Shown: positions 33,182 to 42,032, counted from the first letter of the stretch. The stretch is 47,328 bases of DNA from an uncultured Collinsella sp. (GCA_900541235.1 UQIW01000021.1:1-47328); one strand, 5' to 3'. The notes: generated by a model from the sequence alone, not told the origin. A program made the numbers and translations.

Positions 33182-33197
33182 TAAGCCAATTTTAAGG
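33179..33197 (+). promoter_or_regulatory. Inverted repeat overlapping the -10 region
   Basis: CCTTAA (33179-33184) and TTAAGG (33192-33197) flank a 7-nt loop directly after the G-tract. It is a possible operator or 5'-UTR hairpin for the surface gene. Confidence 0.4.
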
Positions 33198-33243
33198 TGT
33201 GGGAGAATGCTGCGTTTTTTCACGAGAGATTGGACTTAGGGGA

Positions 33244-36200
33244 ATGAGAAAAGGGTTTTGGAGGATAGCCACAGGCATCTGTGTTGCTTTAACGGCGGCA
33301 ACGTTTGGGCTGACGGTGGCCGCTCCGCATGCGGATGCTGTCATGCTGGAGTCGCAGGACGGTTCCATGGGTGCATCGTTTCTCCCATACGATTCGTCTA
33401 CAGGCGATGTGTGGTCAGAATTTGATGTCGCTGTTGGACAGACGGTGAAAGGAAGGCTTTCCTTTTTTAATAAAAATCACGAATGGGCGCACATTGACCC
33501 TAGCGATATCGATATCACATCGTCTGACGAGGATATCGCTAAGGTAAGTTATGAGTCACATAGTTGGGTATTGACAATTAGCCCCACCAAAGTTGGCACA
33601 ACGACTATAACCCTGAAGAGCAAGACCGACGAGAGTTTAAACGGTTCTCTTAAGATTAAAAGTGTGGCTAAAGTCAATCCAATTAAGGTCAGTTTCGTTT
33701 CTTACGACCAATCTGGTGCGACAACAAACACCGCAACGCTGGGTTACACGGATGATTGTCCGCAAAAATGCGGGAACACGCATTATGCATTACTAGAGGG
33801 GAGAGTTGACGTTCGTCCCGTGGACGAGAGCCGTGCGGCCACATATTTTGTTATTAAGGAAGACCCCTCAAAGGATTCCAAAGTCCAGGCAAGGGTGAAT
33901 TCGAATTATTCATCATATGGAACTTCCGAGCTAAGCGCTTCTTTGCAACTCGAGGCGTTGTCGAAAGATGCTAAAGAGGCCAAGGTTCTTGTCGACTATT
34001 GCAACGGTGAAGTTGAGACGAAGAAGCTATGTGATGTTGTAACCGAGAATCAGGAGCCCGGATTCAATGAGCGTGGGAACAAAAAGCAAAAGATGCTGGT
34101 TGGGGACAGCTGTTATCTGACTGCCATTCTCAACGTTTCTCCAAATGAAGTACTGAAGGCATGCCAGCGCGCACATTGGGGTGCGGACTTTGGCGCTGTA
34201 ACCTATTCTCTGGAAAGCAACGATGTCGTTGAGCTTATCGATGGTGAAAACTCGTTTAAGGCAATAAAGCCTGGCACCGTTAAGGCTCATGCTCGTGATG
34301 GCCTTGGCAATGACCATCCCTTTGAGATAGAGGTTGTCGACCCTGCGGAAGTGAGCCTTTCGAAGGCTAAGTTTGTGTCGAGCGATTATACATTTCCCTG
34401 TGAGGTCAGTTCAGATAGTATATCCAAAGATTGGCTTTGGCTGGAATGTGACAGGGGGTTTGAATATCCAAAGGGCGTGCTGAGTAAAAGCGCTGAGGAA
34501 TTGATGGACTCCTATGCCGGCGCAAAGTATTCTTTCACTTCAGATAATCCGGATGTCCTCGAGGTAAAAGGACCGATGTTTAATGGTGGCAGTTACTTGG
34601 GGTATTTAGTGCCTCATAGTTACGGCGATGCAACGGTTTCAATGTACTTGGGTGGTCGTCTCTGCGACACGATGACCGTTCATGTTGTCAAGCCTGGCGA
34701 GGAGCCTGCAAAGACTGCGGTTTCCATTGCGGACAGCTACTCAACCTCCATGGATAAAGGCACGACTCAGCAGCTGAAGGCAAAGGTCTCCCCTGATGAC
34801 AAGGCCAGCCAAGTTGTTTGGTCCTCTTCCAACGAGAGCGTCCTTACCGTCGACGCTAACGGTCTTGTTACCGCTGTCGGTGACGGTGATGCCACGATCA
34901 CGGCAACGGTTGATGGGGTCTCTGCAACCACGGATGCGATTACGGTAACCACTCCGGTTGTAAAGGTGTCGGGCGTCAAGCTCAGCGTTTCAAACCTTAA
35001 GCTTGCTGTGGGCGGTGAGCCCTCGACGTTGACCGCAGCGGTTGAGCCCGATAATGCAACGAACAAGAACTTGTCCTGGTCGTCGAGCGATCCTACGGTC
35101 GCCACGGTTGCAGACGGCGTCGTGACCCCGGTCAAGGCAGGTGTTGCTACGATTACCGTCACCACTGAGGACGGAGAGCATAGCGCCACGTGCAAGGTGA
35201 CGGTTATTCAGCCTGCTACGGGCATCACGCTCGATAAGCAGAAGGTCGTGCTTGTGGGCGCTGCAACCGAGCAGCTTAAGGCGGCGGTCATTCCCGCGGA
35301 GGCTAACCAGACGATTGTCTGGAAGTCCAGCAACGAAAGTGTCGCTACAGTCGATCAAACCGGAAAGGTGGCGGCTGTCTCCAAGGGCGCCGCAACCATC
35401 ACCGTTTCGACTGAAGACGGCACCTATTCTCAGGATTGCGCGGTGACCGTCTCTAATCCCGCAACGAACCTTACGGTCGACCAGAGCGTCCTCGGCCTCA
35501 AGAAGGGCGAAGAGGGCACCGTGAAGGTTTCTCTTGCTGGAACCCTTGCGGGTGAGGTCGACGAGACCAATCTTGCTCTGGATGACACGGGCGCTTCGAA
35601 GGCGTTTAAGGTTGTCGACAACGGTGATGGCTCCTACACCGTTACCGCCCTCAAGACCGGTTCTGGTTCTTTTGTCATCACTGCAGGGTCGCTCTCCCAG
35701 ACCGTTTCGGTGACCGTGACCAATCCCGCCCAAAAGGTTGAGCTCAACAAGACGAGCCTGTCCTTTACCGTCGGTGATGCCTCCACAAAGCTCTCCGCAA
35801 CGGTGAGTCCTGCCGATGCAGACGATACGACGGTGAGCTGGACCTCCAGCGACTCGTCGATCGCCACGGTCAAAGACGGCGTCGTGACGCCGCTTAAGGC
35901 CGGTACCGCCATGATTACCGCCACCTGTGGCGACAAAACCGCGACCTGCGCCGTTATCGTAGCGGCAAAGACCATTGCAGGCGTTGCGGGTAGCAACGGA
36001 ACGGACGTTAGCGTAAGCGCCGAGAACAATGTCGCTGCCGGCATTGCCCAGAACAACAGCATCTCTCTTGTGGTCGAGGAACCGACGGATCTTACCGATG
36101 CCGCCAATGCTACGATTTCCGGCCTTGAGCAGGGGACTACCAAGGTTGCCGATAAGCTCGATATCAAGCTTCTCAAGGACGGCGAGGTTATCGAGGACTA

Positions 36201-36594
36201 CGAAGGCATGTCCTTCATCGTCCGTGTCAAGATGACTGCCGCCATGAAGGCGCTCACCAATCTCAAGGTGCTCTACGTTGCCGAGGATGGTTCCACTCAG
36301 GCTATGGATACGTGGACCGAGGGTGACTACCTCTGCTTCCGCACGAGCCACTTCTCGACGTACGTGGTGACGGGCGAGGAGGCCAAGGGGGAGCCGGCTC
36401 AGCCTGCGCAGCCCGTGACGCCGTCCCAACCCGGTCAGCAGACGACGACCAAGGTAACCAAAACGTCCGCTAAGACTACTAAGGGTGCGCTCGCCAACAC
36501 GGGCGACCAAACCCTTGCCGTCGCCTTTATTATGACCGTTGTCGGCGCTTCGCTGATTGCCTTCGCGCTTATGCGCAAACGTCTCGAGTGTTAG
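33244..36594 (+). CDS. Wall-anchored surface protein with BIG_2 (bacterial Ig-like) repeats
   Basis: A 1116-aa protein. The signal peptide is at 1-32 (MRKGFWRIATGICVALTAAT onward). Residues ~33-487 are a unique region, encoded by clearly more AT-rich DNA than the rest. Five tandem BIG_2-like domains (about 490-912) follow, each with a WSSS(N/D) then VATV then G-A-TIT(V/A)T pattern; the fourth is divergent. A C-terminal domain (about 913-1060) and a Pro/Gln/Thr-rich wall-spanning segment precede the sorting signal LANTG near 1083, a hydrophobic helix and RKRLEC. LANTG differs from the LPATG of the other adhesin. An AGGGG stretch abuts ATG 33244 too closely for a good ribosome site, so the start is uncertain (GTG 33199 is the alternative). 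Expression probably varies through the upstream G-tract. Confidence 0.85.
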   Translation: MRKGFWRIATGICVALTAATFGLTVAAPHADAVMLESQDGSMGASFLPYDSSTGDVWSEFDVAVGQTVKGRLSFFNKNHEWAHIDPSDIDITSSDEDIAKVSYESHSWVLTISPTKVGTTTITLKSKTDESLNGSLKIKSVAKVNPIKVSFVSYDQSGATTNTATLGYTDDCPQKCGNTHYALLEGRVDVRPVDESRAATYFVIKEDPSKDSKVQARVNSNYSSYGTSELSASLQLEALSKDAKEAKVLVDYCNGEVETKKLCDVVTENQEPGFNERGNKKQKMLVGDSCYLTAILNVSPNEVLKACQRAHWGADFGAVTYSLESNDVVELIDGENSFKAIKPGTVKAHARDGLGNDHPFEIEVVDPAEVSLSKAKFVSSDYTFPCEVSSDSISKDWLWLECDRGFEYPKGVLSKSAEELMDSYAGAKYSFTSDNPDVLEVKGPMFNGGSYLGYLVPHSYGDATVSMYLGGRLCDTMTVHVVKPGEEPAKTAVSIADSYSTSMDKGTTQQLKAKVSPDDKASQVVWSSSNESVLTVDANGLVTAVGDGDATITATVDGVSATTDAITVTTPVVKVSGVKLSVSNLKLAVGGEPSTLTAAVEPDNATNKNLSWSSSDPTVATVADGVVTPVKAGVATITVTTEDGEHSATCKVTVIQPATGITLDKQKVVLVGAATEQLKAAVIPAEANQTIVWKSSNESVATVDQTGKVAAVSKGAATITVSTEDGTYSQDCAVTVSNPATNLTVDQSVLGLKKGEEGTVKVSLAGTLAGEVDETNLALDDTGASKAFKVVDNGDGSYTVTALKTGSGSFVITAGSLSQTVSVTVTNPAQKVELNKTSLSFTVGDASTKLSATVSPADADDTTVSWTSSDSSIATVKDGVVTPLKAGTAMITATCGDKTATCAVIVAAKTIAGVAGSNGTDVSVSAENNVAAGIAQNNSISLVVEEPTDLTDAANATISGLEQGTTKVADKLDIKLLKDGEVIEDYEGMSFIVRVKMTAAMKALTNLKVLYVAEDGSTQAMDTWTEGDYLCFRTSHFSTYVVTGEEAKGEPAQPAQPVTPSQPGQQTTTKVTKTSAKTTKGALANTGDQTLAVAFIMTVVGASLIAFALMRKRLEC

Positions 36595-36628
36595 GGCGCC
36601 CTCTCGTTTAAGCGCGACCTTTCAGTCC

Positions 36629-36667
36629 AAGCCCCGTTGGTAACTCGTTTTACCAACGGGGCTTTTA
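36629..36667 (+). terminator. Intrinsic terminator of the BIG_2 surface gene
   Basis: A 15-bp perfect stem (36629-36643 with 36650-36664, loop CTCGTT) and TTTT. Confidence 0.88.
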
Positions 36668-36840
36668 CGTTAAAGACTTCAGCCCGTGTGTCGCGTGCAG
36701 TGCGGCGCGTCGGAAACCGCCAGATACGCGGTCGGCGCCAACGGCCTGAACGAGGCAGCGGTCGGGGTGCATTCGGGAGCAGCTGAACTTCGAGTAGGAT
36801 TAACCTAATTCGACCGCTTGCGGATGCATTTCAACCTTTG
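36668..36840. other. Gene-free segment between two terminators
   Basis: About 170 nt with no convincing gene. GCGGTCG (near 36759) can pair with CGACCGC (near 36811), closing a ~60-nt structured domain. Lying between one complete terminator and a second one at 36841, it could encode a small RNA or be a leader whose terminator controls the downstream solute-binding-protein gene. No known riboswitch class is recognisable. Confidence 0.35.
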
Positions 36841-36873
36841 GCGCCTTGCCCATCTTGGGTGAGGCGCTTTTTT
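36841..36873 (+). terminator. Terminator or attenuator before the solute-binding-protein gene
   Basis: A 12-bp stem with two G-T wobbles (36841-36852 with 36856-36867, loop TCT) followed by TTTTTTA, ending 62 nt before the next start codon. Confidence 0.75.
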
Positions 36874-36935
36874 ATCGCCGCATCAGCCCCGGGTATAAAA
36901 TGAAATCCGACTGCTGTTTCGATGAAGGGAGGCGT

Positions 36936-37772
36936 GTGCCCGGACGTATCAAGCGAGCCGCCATCGTCTCGTTTACGCTCATACTTCTTGTTGCCGTCTG
37001 TGTGGGCGCCCTGACGTATATCGTTCGAAGCAGTTCTTCCTCCCCGAATGAAGCCGACAAAGACCTCCCGGTACTCAAAATCGGCGTTACGGATAACGAC
37101 CCCTATGTGTATGTCGATACCACGGGCGATTACGCCGGTATCGATATCGGCATCGCCCGCGAGGCCTGCAAGCGCGCGGGGATCAAGCCGCAATTTATCG
37201 ACATTTCTTGGAATGACCGTGACCGCCTACTCAAAAACGGCGATATCGATTGCCTGTGGTGCGACTATTCTCCCTGTTATCGCGAGGATAAGTATTACTG
37301 GACTGAGCCGTATTTGACCCTGACGGTTTCGGTCGCCGCCAAGAAAACGAGTGGCATCAATTCCTTGGCGCATCTCGATGGAAGCAAGACCATTGCGGTG
37401 ATTGCGGGCTCGGTGAGCGAACGCCGATTGCTCGCAGGGGATCTGGATATCTCGCCGGACGTGCAAATCAAATCGTATGGTTCTGCCGAACTCTGCAAAG
37501 CCGCCCTCGCCAAAGGGTATGTCGACTGTTGGATGGCGGACGTTCAGTCGCTTGATCGACTCGTTGCCCAGTATCCTGGCGTTTATCGTGTGTTCGCCGG
37601 CAACGTTATGACGGTTGACCTGGGCGTCGCGTTTGATGATAGCTATGAGGGGGAGTACGTCAAAAACCTCGATACCGCACTGTCCGACATGGATCGAGAC
37701 GGCACGATAGAGCACATTGTGGACAATTACAAAGCAGGAGCGACGACAGGCGGGCAAGGAGCGGAATCATGA
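36936..37772 (+). CDS. Membrane-tethered solute-binding protein (SBP_bac_3 type)
   Basis: A 278-aa protein with one N-terminal transmembrane anchor (residues ~6-29), a Ser-rich linker and a periplasmic-binding-protein family 3 fold. It has LKIGVTDNDPYVYVD, YAGIDIGIAREACKRAGIKP, DCLWCDYSP, YYWTEPYLTLTVSVAAKK and a final helix VDNYKAG. The family binds amino acids or other small ligands outside the cell. No ABC permease or ATPase is adjacent. Instead its stop overlaps the start of a GGDEF gene by 4 nt (ATGA), so it is probably the ligand-sensing partner of that cyclase. GTG 36936 follows AGGGAGG; an ATG at 36900 lacks a ribosome site. Confidence 0.82.
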   Translation: MPGRIKRAAIVSFTLILLVAVCVGALTYIVRSSSSSPNEADKDLPVLKIGVTDNDPYVYVDTTGDYAGIDIGIAREACKRAGIKPQFIDISWNDRDRLLKNGDIDCLWCDYSPCYREDKYYWTEPYLTLTVSVAAKKTSGINSLAHLDGSKTIAVIAGSVSERRLLAGDLDISPDVQIKSYGSAELCKAALAKGYVDCWMADVQSLDRLVAQYPGVYRVFAGNVMTVDLGVAFDDSYEGEYVKNLDTALSDMDRDGTIEHIVDNYKAGATTGGQGAES

Positions 37773-39568
37773 CAAATGACGAGCGCCGCTTTCGCCGAAA
37801 GAGTTTAGCCGCAGTGGGCATCGGCATCGTGGCCAGCGTTGCCCTACTGAGTCTGCTCTATATGGTTGGCACGCATCGCTGCCTTGATAAAACGCTTGGG
37901 TTCGGCCAGGAAACCATGGTGTTTTTAAAAAATGCCTGCGAAAAATATGACCGATATGAACAGGGAAGAAAAACCGAGGCGACGCACAATTTGGATGCGG
38001 CGCTCGAGTCGTTTGCGACGTTCTTGCCGCCTAATCGATTTGAAGTCAACGACGATCTGGTCGAGGAATATGTCCATACCGAGAGCCTTTCGGGAATGTT
38101 GGTCATGGACGCCGATGGTCATATGGTCGCCCATTACGATATCGACGGCCGCGATCCACTCATGCTGTGGCGAGAGGAGCTGGCCTGTTCGTCGATCGCA
38201 TCGATGTATCGAGGGTCCAAAGTTTCCTACTCGACCGCTGTCGAGCGCCGCGGTGTCGACTTTGTCGTGAGTGCCGTTCCATACGGTGATGGGGTGGCGT
38301 TGGGGTATCGATCACTTGCGGCTGAGCCCGCCGATGACTATTCATACACGATCGCCGACGTCCTTGTGAACAACACGTTCCATCAGAGTCCAACGGTGCT
38401 TGTGATGCGCGATGCGCAAATCGTTTCTTCAAACGATTCGACCGTCGATATAACCCTTGCCCGGCTTCTCGCCGATAGCGGAATTGACTGGAAAGACGAG
38501 GGCGTAACACGTATCGAATATCGGGGGACCACCTTATATGCCGTGCGTGCGGCATATAAGGGCTACCGCCTGTTTGCGCTCTATCCCAAATCTGAGGTCA
38601 TGTCTGACAGGATTTCATTTGTCGCCGTCGGCGTCTTGGTGTGCCTTGCGTTTTGGGTCGTGGTACTGTTGGCTCGAAATATCGCTGACCACCGCAATTT
38701 GGTCGAAAAGGATAAACAGCTCGGCATTATCAATGCCATAAGCGCCATCTACGATTCGACCTTCCTTTTGCATCTTGACACCCTCGAGATCGAGGGAATC
38801 AATATGTCGCCGGCGATAGCGAAGATGTTTGCCGAGCATAGCGAGGCATATGACTTTATGGACACGGTCTGCCGGGATATCGTGAGCCCCGAAAGCCGCG
38901 AAGCGGTTGTGGGGCTCGTAGATATAAGTACGCTTCGTGAACGCATGGAGGGCGTACCGTACTTGGCTGCCGAGGTGCGAGATTGTCGAGGCACTTGGTA
39001 CTCGCTACAGGTTGTCCCCCAGCATCGCGATGAGCAAGGCCGCCTGGATTCGGTCGTCGTGGCGACGCACAACATATCGATGGTCAAGCATGCCGAGGAG
39101 CTGTCATACCAAGATAAACTGACGGGGCTTCGCAACCGCAACTATCTGGAATCGCGTGGAGATAGCCTGGTAAACGAGGACTTGCCAGTGAGCGTGATTA
39201 TGGCGGACTGTAATTATCTCAAGCGGACCAACGACATTTATGGTCACGAGATGGGGGATGAACTGCTGCGACGGACGGCGTCCGTGCTGCGGCGGGTGGC
39301 TGGTGCGGATTACCTGCCGATGCGCGTTGGCGGCGACGAGTTTTTGCTGGTTTGCCCCCATACTGACAACGAGTCTGCGCTCGGGCTGGAACAGGATCTT
39401 CGTCTCGGTCTTGCCGCGGTAAGCGATGAGACCCTGACGGTCAGCGCATCGATTGGCGTGGCGACCGTCGAGACGGCTGGAAATACGCTGGCCGATGTAT
39501 ATCGCGTCGCCGACCACAATATGTATCGGGAGAAGCGCATGGTCCACGTACAGGGTGCGGACTGCTAA
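37769..39568 (+). CDS. Transmembrane diguanylate cyclase with PAS-like and GGDEF domains
   Basis: A 599-aa protein: TM1 (about 14-33), an extracellular sensor (about 38-277, Cache-like in size), TM2 (about 284-303), a PAS-like domain (about 315-430), then GGDEF. The active-site motif is intact at 521-525 (RVGGDEFLL), with the preceding ADCNYLKRTNDIYGHEMGDE metal/substrate loop, so c-di-GMP synthesis is expected. The RxxD inhibitory site five residues before GGDEF is absent (GADY), suggesting no product inhibition. It is translationally coupled to the solute-binding protein. No EAL or HD-GYP gene is in the window. Confidence 0.9.
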   Translation: MTNDERRFRRKSLAAVGIGIVASVALLSLLYMVGTHRCLDKTLGFGQETMVFLKNACEKYDRYEQGRKTEATHNLDAALESFATFLPPNRFEVNDDLVEEYVHTESLSGMLVMDADGHMVAHYDIDGRDPLMLWREELACSSIASMYRGSKVSYSTAVERRGVDFVVSAVPYGDGVALGYRSLAAEPADDYSYTIADVLVNNTFHQSPTVLVMRDAQIVSSNDSTVDITLARLLADSGIDWKDEGVTRIEYRGTTLYAVRAAYKGYRLFALYPKSEVMSDRISFVAVGVLVCLAFWVVVLLARNIADHRNLVEKDKQLGIINAISAIYDSTFLLHLDTLEIEGINMSPAIAKMFAEHSEAYDFMDTVCRDIVSPESREAVVGLVDISTLRERMEGVPYLAAEVRDCRGTWYSLQVVPQHRDEQGRLDSVVVATHNISMVKHAEELSYQDKLTGLRNRNYLESRGDSLVNEDLPVSVIMADCNYLKRTNDIYGHEMGDELLRRTASVLRRVAGADYLPMRVGGDEFLLVCPHTDNESALGLEQDLRLGLAAVSDETLTVSASIGVATVETAGNTLADVYRVADHNMYREKRMVHVQGADC

Positions 39569-39681
39569 TCTTGCCCCCGCCAGTCCAAGCATCGTAGGAT
39601 GTTGAATCGGTGCTTGCGATAATAAGTCGGTCCAGGTGGGGATAATAGACGTCTGAAATTTCTTTCTGAGAGGGGATCTCA

Positions 39682-39945
39682 ATGATTAGTTTTGACTACA
39701 AGCCTCAGGGTGTATGCTCTCGCAATATTCACCTCAATCTCTCTGACGATGGCAGCAAGGTGCTGGGCGTCGAGTTTACCGGCGGCTGCGATGGCAACCT
39801 CAAGGCCATCTCCAGGCTGGTCGAAGGCGCTCCCGCCGATCGCGTAATCGAGGTTCTCGCCGGTAATACCTGCGGTATGAAAAAGACCTCTTGCGCCGAT
39901 CAGCTTACGCGCGCTATCGAGGCCGCTCGCGCAGAGATCGCCTAA
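39682..39945 (+). CDS. TSCPD-domain protein (TIGR03905-like)
   Basis: An 87-aa protein resembling the TSCPD domain found at the C-terminus of some ribonucleotide reductases. Cysteines are at 12, 36, 64 and 71 (GVCSR, GGCDGN, NTCGMKKTSCADQL), plausible metal ligands. TSCAD replaces TSCPD. Start ATG 39682 has GAGAGGGGA upstream. Its stop overlaps the next gene's start by one base. Function of the stand-alone family is not known to me. Confidence 0.8.
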   Translation: MISFDYKPQGVCSRNIHLNLSDDGSKVLGVEFTGGCDGNLKAISRLVEGAPADRVIEVLAGNTCGMKKTSCADQLTRAIEAARAEIA

Positions 39946-41156
39946 TGAGCATCGCTGATCGCTTTAAGAATGGAATAACGCGTCGAGGTTTTGTGCTGGG
40001 TGGCGCCGCTACCGGTGCTGCTGCCGTACTGGCCGGTTGCTCGAAAAAAACGGGCACGAGTGATGACGCCGCTGGCGAGCCGCAGGTTATCAAGGACGAT
40101 TCGAAGATTGTCTCGATCACCGATGAGTACGAAGCTGTCGATATCGATCTTGAGCCTGCGGCCTCGTGGACGCTGCCGCTGGGCACGCTGCTGTACTACT
40201 GCGATGGCGACTACGCTGCCGCGATGATGGCGCCCGCTTCTGCCCTGCATGCCAATACGCTTGGTGTGCTCAACCTAGGCGATGGCTCGCTTACCACACT
40301 TATTGAGGATCCCATTGAGGGAACCGGTTATGCGTTTTACGACGTTCGCGCGGGCGATGGCGTGTTCGCGTGGGTCGAGATGAACTTTGCCAATGCGTCC
40401 TGGAAACTCTATGCGCAAAACCTTGCAGGCTCCTCCCTTACCGGCAACGCTGTCGAGCTCGACCGCGGTGGCGAAAACTACGATCCGCCGCTCTTCACAG
40501 CGTATGGGTCGTCGGTCATCTGGTATAAGATGCCTTCGTCCGGCGGCACCAAGACGAGTAACGATTCGTACTGCTACCGTCAGTCGCCCAGCGAGTCCAA
40601 GCCTGAGACTATTTGGAAGTCGACGGGCCGTTTCGCATCCGCCCCGCGTGTGAGCGACGGCATCCTGACCATCTCGCCCCGCGTGCACAATGATGAGGGC
40701 GTCTATTACGGTATGACGGCGATCGACCTGACTGACGGCAACAACACGAAGCGAGCTCAGCTGGTGCTGCCTTCGTCGGTTTCGCCTTTCGAGGCCGTGT
40801 ATATGGGCGACACCTTCGTGTTCTCCATTGAGGCGACGTATAGCGGTGTGGGTAGCTTGGGCAATATGGGCACCTATATCGGTAGCGAGGGCGGGCCGTA
40901 CCTCTTCCTTTCGCGTGAGCCGCTCGCGTGCGCCGCGGGAAGGAAAAATAAATACCTGGTTAAAGTTCAGGCGTCGCATTTTTTGATTGACACTTCGGCT
41001 AAGACCTACGGCTCGCTTCTGTCGCCCGACCGAGCCTTGGAGTATGGCGATTATCCTGCTACGGCGGGTAAATCGAGCTCGTTCTTAACGTACGCAACGG
41101 TGCGTAACAGTCAGGGGATTCCCGAGACGGTTACCGCTCGCTTGTTCTCTCTTTAG
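39945..41156 (+). CDS. Predicted Tat-exported lipoprotein
   Basis: A 403-aa protein. The signal has twin arginines (ITRRGFVLGGAATGAAAVLA) and a lipobox LAGC, predicting export by Tat followed by lipidation. The mature part is a repetitive beta-rich domain with short YxxD/LxxGxG-type strands, compatible with a beta-propeller; no enzyme motif seen. TAATG overlap with the TSCPD gene suggests one operon. Confidence 0.72.
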   Translation: MSIADRFKNGITRRGFVLGGAATGAAAVLAGCSKKTGTSDDAAGEPQVIKDDSKIVSITDEYEAVDIDLEPAASWTLPLGTLLYYCDGDYAAAMMAPASALHANTLGVLNLGDGSLTTLIEDPIEGTGYAFYDVRAGDGVFAWVEMNFANASWKLYAQNLAGSSLTGNAVELDRGGENYDPPLFTAYGSSVIWYKMPSSGGTKTSNDSYCYRQSPSESKPETIWKSTGRFASAPRVSDGILTISPRVHNDEGVYYGMTAIDLTDGNNTKRAQLVLPSSVSPFEAVYMGDTFVFSIEATYSGVGSLGNMGTYIGSEGGPYLFLSREPLACAAGRKNKYLVKVQASHFLIDTSAKTYGSLLSPDRALEYGDYPATAGKSSSFLTYATVRNSQGIPETVTARLFSL

Positions 41157-41215
41157 TCTCCGAGGGGTTAAAAAGGCGTCGACAGGGGAATAAGCGCGTT
41201 GTGACTATGAGTACC

Positions 41216-41254
41216 GCCCGCCGAGCTATCGCACCCATGCGATACCCGGTGGGC
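41216..41254. other. Stem-loop upstream of the two-component operon
   Basis: TATCGCA (41227-41233) pairs with TGCGATA (41238-41244), loop CCCA. An outer stem GCCCGCCG (41216-41223) pairs with CGGTGGGC (41247-41254). There is no T-run. It may end the lipoprotein transcript or lie in the leader of the response regulator. Confidence 0.5.
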
Positions 41255-41309
41255 TCAGGTGCGTTAAAATGAGCTTGTTCTTAGCTAATTGAGACAGGGG
41301 GGCCGTGTT

Positions 41310-42032
41310 ATGGCTTCAGATGCAAAAAAGATTCTGCTGGTCGAGGATGAGAAGGCAATCCGTGACGCTGTCGCTGCCTATCTCGAGCGCGAGGGCTATT
41401 GGGTTGTGGGCGTGGGCGACGGCCAGTCCGCTATCGAGGAGTTCGAGAAGCATCAGTTCGACCTGGTCGTGCTCGACCTCATGCTCCCCAAGATTCCCGG
41501 CGAGCGCGTTTGCCGCACCATTCGCGACACCTCGGATGTTCCCATCATTATGCTGACGGCCAAGGGCGAGATAGAGGACCGTATTATCGGTCTCGAGCTC
41601 GGTGCCGACGACTACCTGATCAAGCCGTTCTCGCCGCGCGAGCTTGTCGCGCGCGTGCGCGCCTTGTTCCGCCGTGCCCACCAGGCCGATGAGCCGGCCG
41701 TCGAGGTGCTCGACTTTGGCGATCTGGTCATTGACATCTCGGGCCACAAGATTTTGGTCGAGGGCAAGGAAGTCGACCTGACGGCTTCCGAGTTCAAGCT
41801 GCTCACCACGCTTGCCCGTCACCCCGGCCGCGTCTACAACCGCATGGAGCTGGTCGAGAAGGTGCTCGGCTACGACTTTGAGGGTTACGAGCGCACCATC
41901 GACAGCCACGTGAAGAACCTTCGCGCCAAGCTGGGCGACGACCCCAAGAAGCCCAAGTGGCTCTACACCGTCCACGGTGTCGGCTATCGCTTCGAGGCTC
42001 CGACCAAGACCGATAAGTCGGACGAGAAATAA
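41310..42032 (+). CDS. OmpR/PhoB-family response regulator
   Basis: A 240-aa regulator. The receiver domain has acidic pocket ED (12-13), phospho-acceptor D56 (LVVLDLMLP), the MLTAKG threonine and IKPFS lysine. The OmpR winged helix follows (LTASEFKLLTTLARHPGRVY, then TIDSHVKNLRAKLGDDP, then GVGYRFEAP). ATG 41310 has GGGGGG upstream. It is paired with the kinase 12 nt downstream. Targets unknown. Confidence 0.94.
   Translation: MASDAKKILLVEDEKAIRDAVAAYLEREGYWVVGVGDGQSAIEEFEKHQFDLVVLDLMLPKIPGERVCRTIRDTSDVPIIMLTAKGEIEDRIIGLELGADDYLIKPFSPRELVARVRALFRRAHQADEPAVEVLDFGDLVIDISGHKILVEGKEVDLTASEFKLLTTLARHPGRVYNRMELVEKVLGYDFEGYERTIDSHVKNLRAKLGDDPKKPKWLYTVHGVGYRFEAPTKTDKSDEK

Noticed and set aside
36700..36830. 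Possible SRP RNA suggested by GGGAGCAGC
   Set aside because: The conserved apical loop (GGAA-type) and opposing strand of SRP helix 8 are not present.
36668..36840. c-di-GMP (GEMM) riboswitch ahead of the GGDEF operon
   Set aside because: The conserved GEMM core segments and tetraloop-receptor pattern cannot be found.
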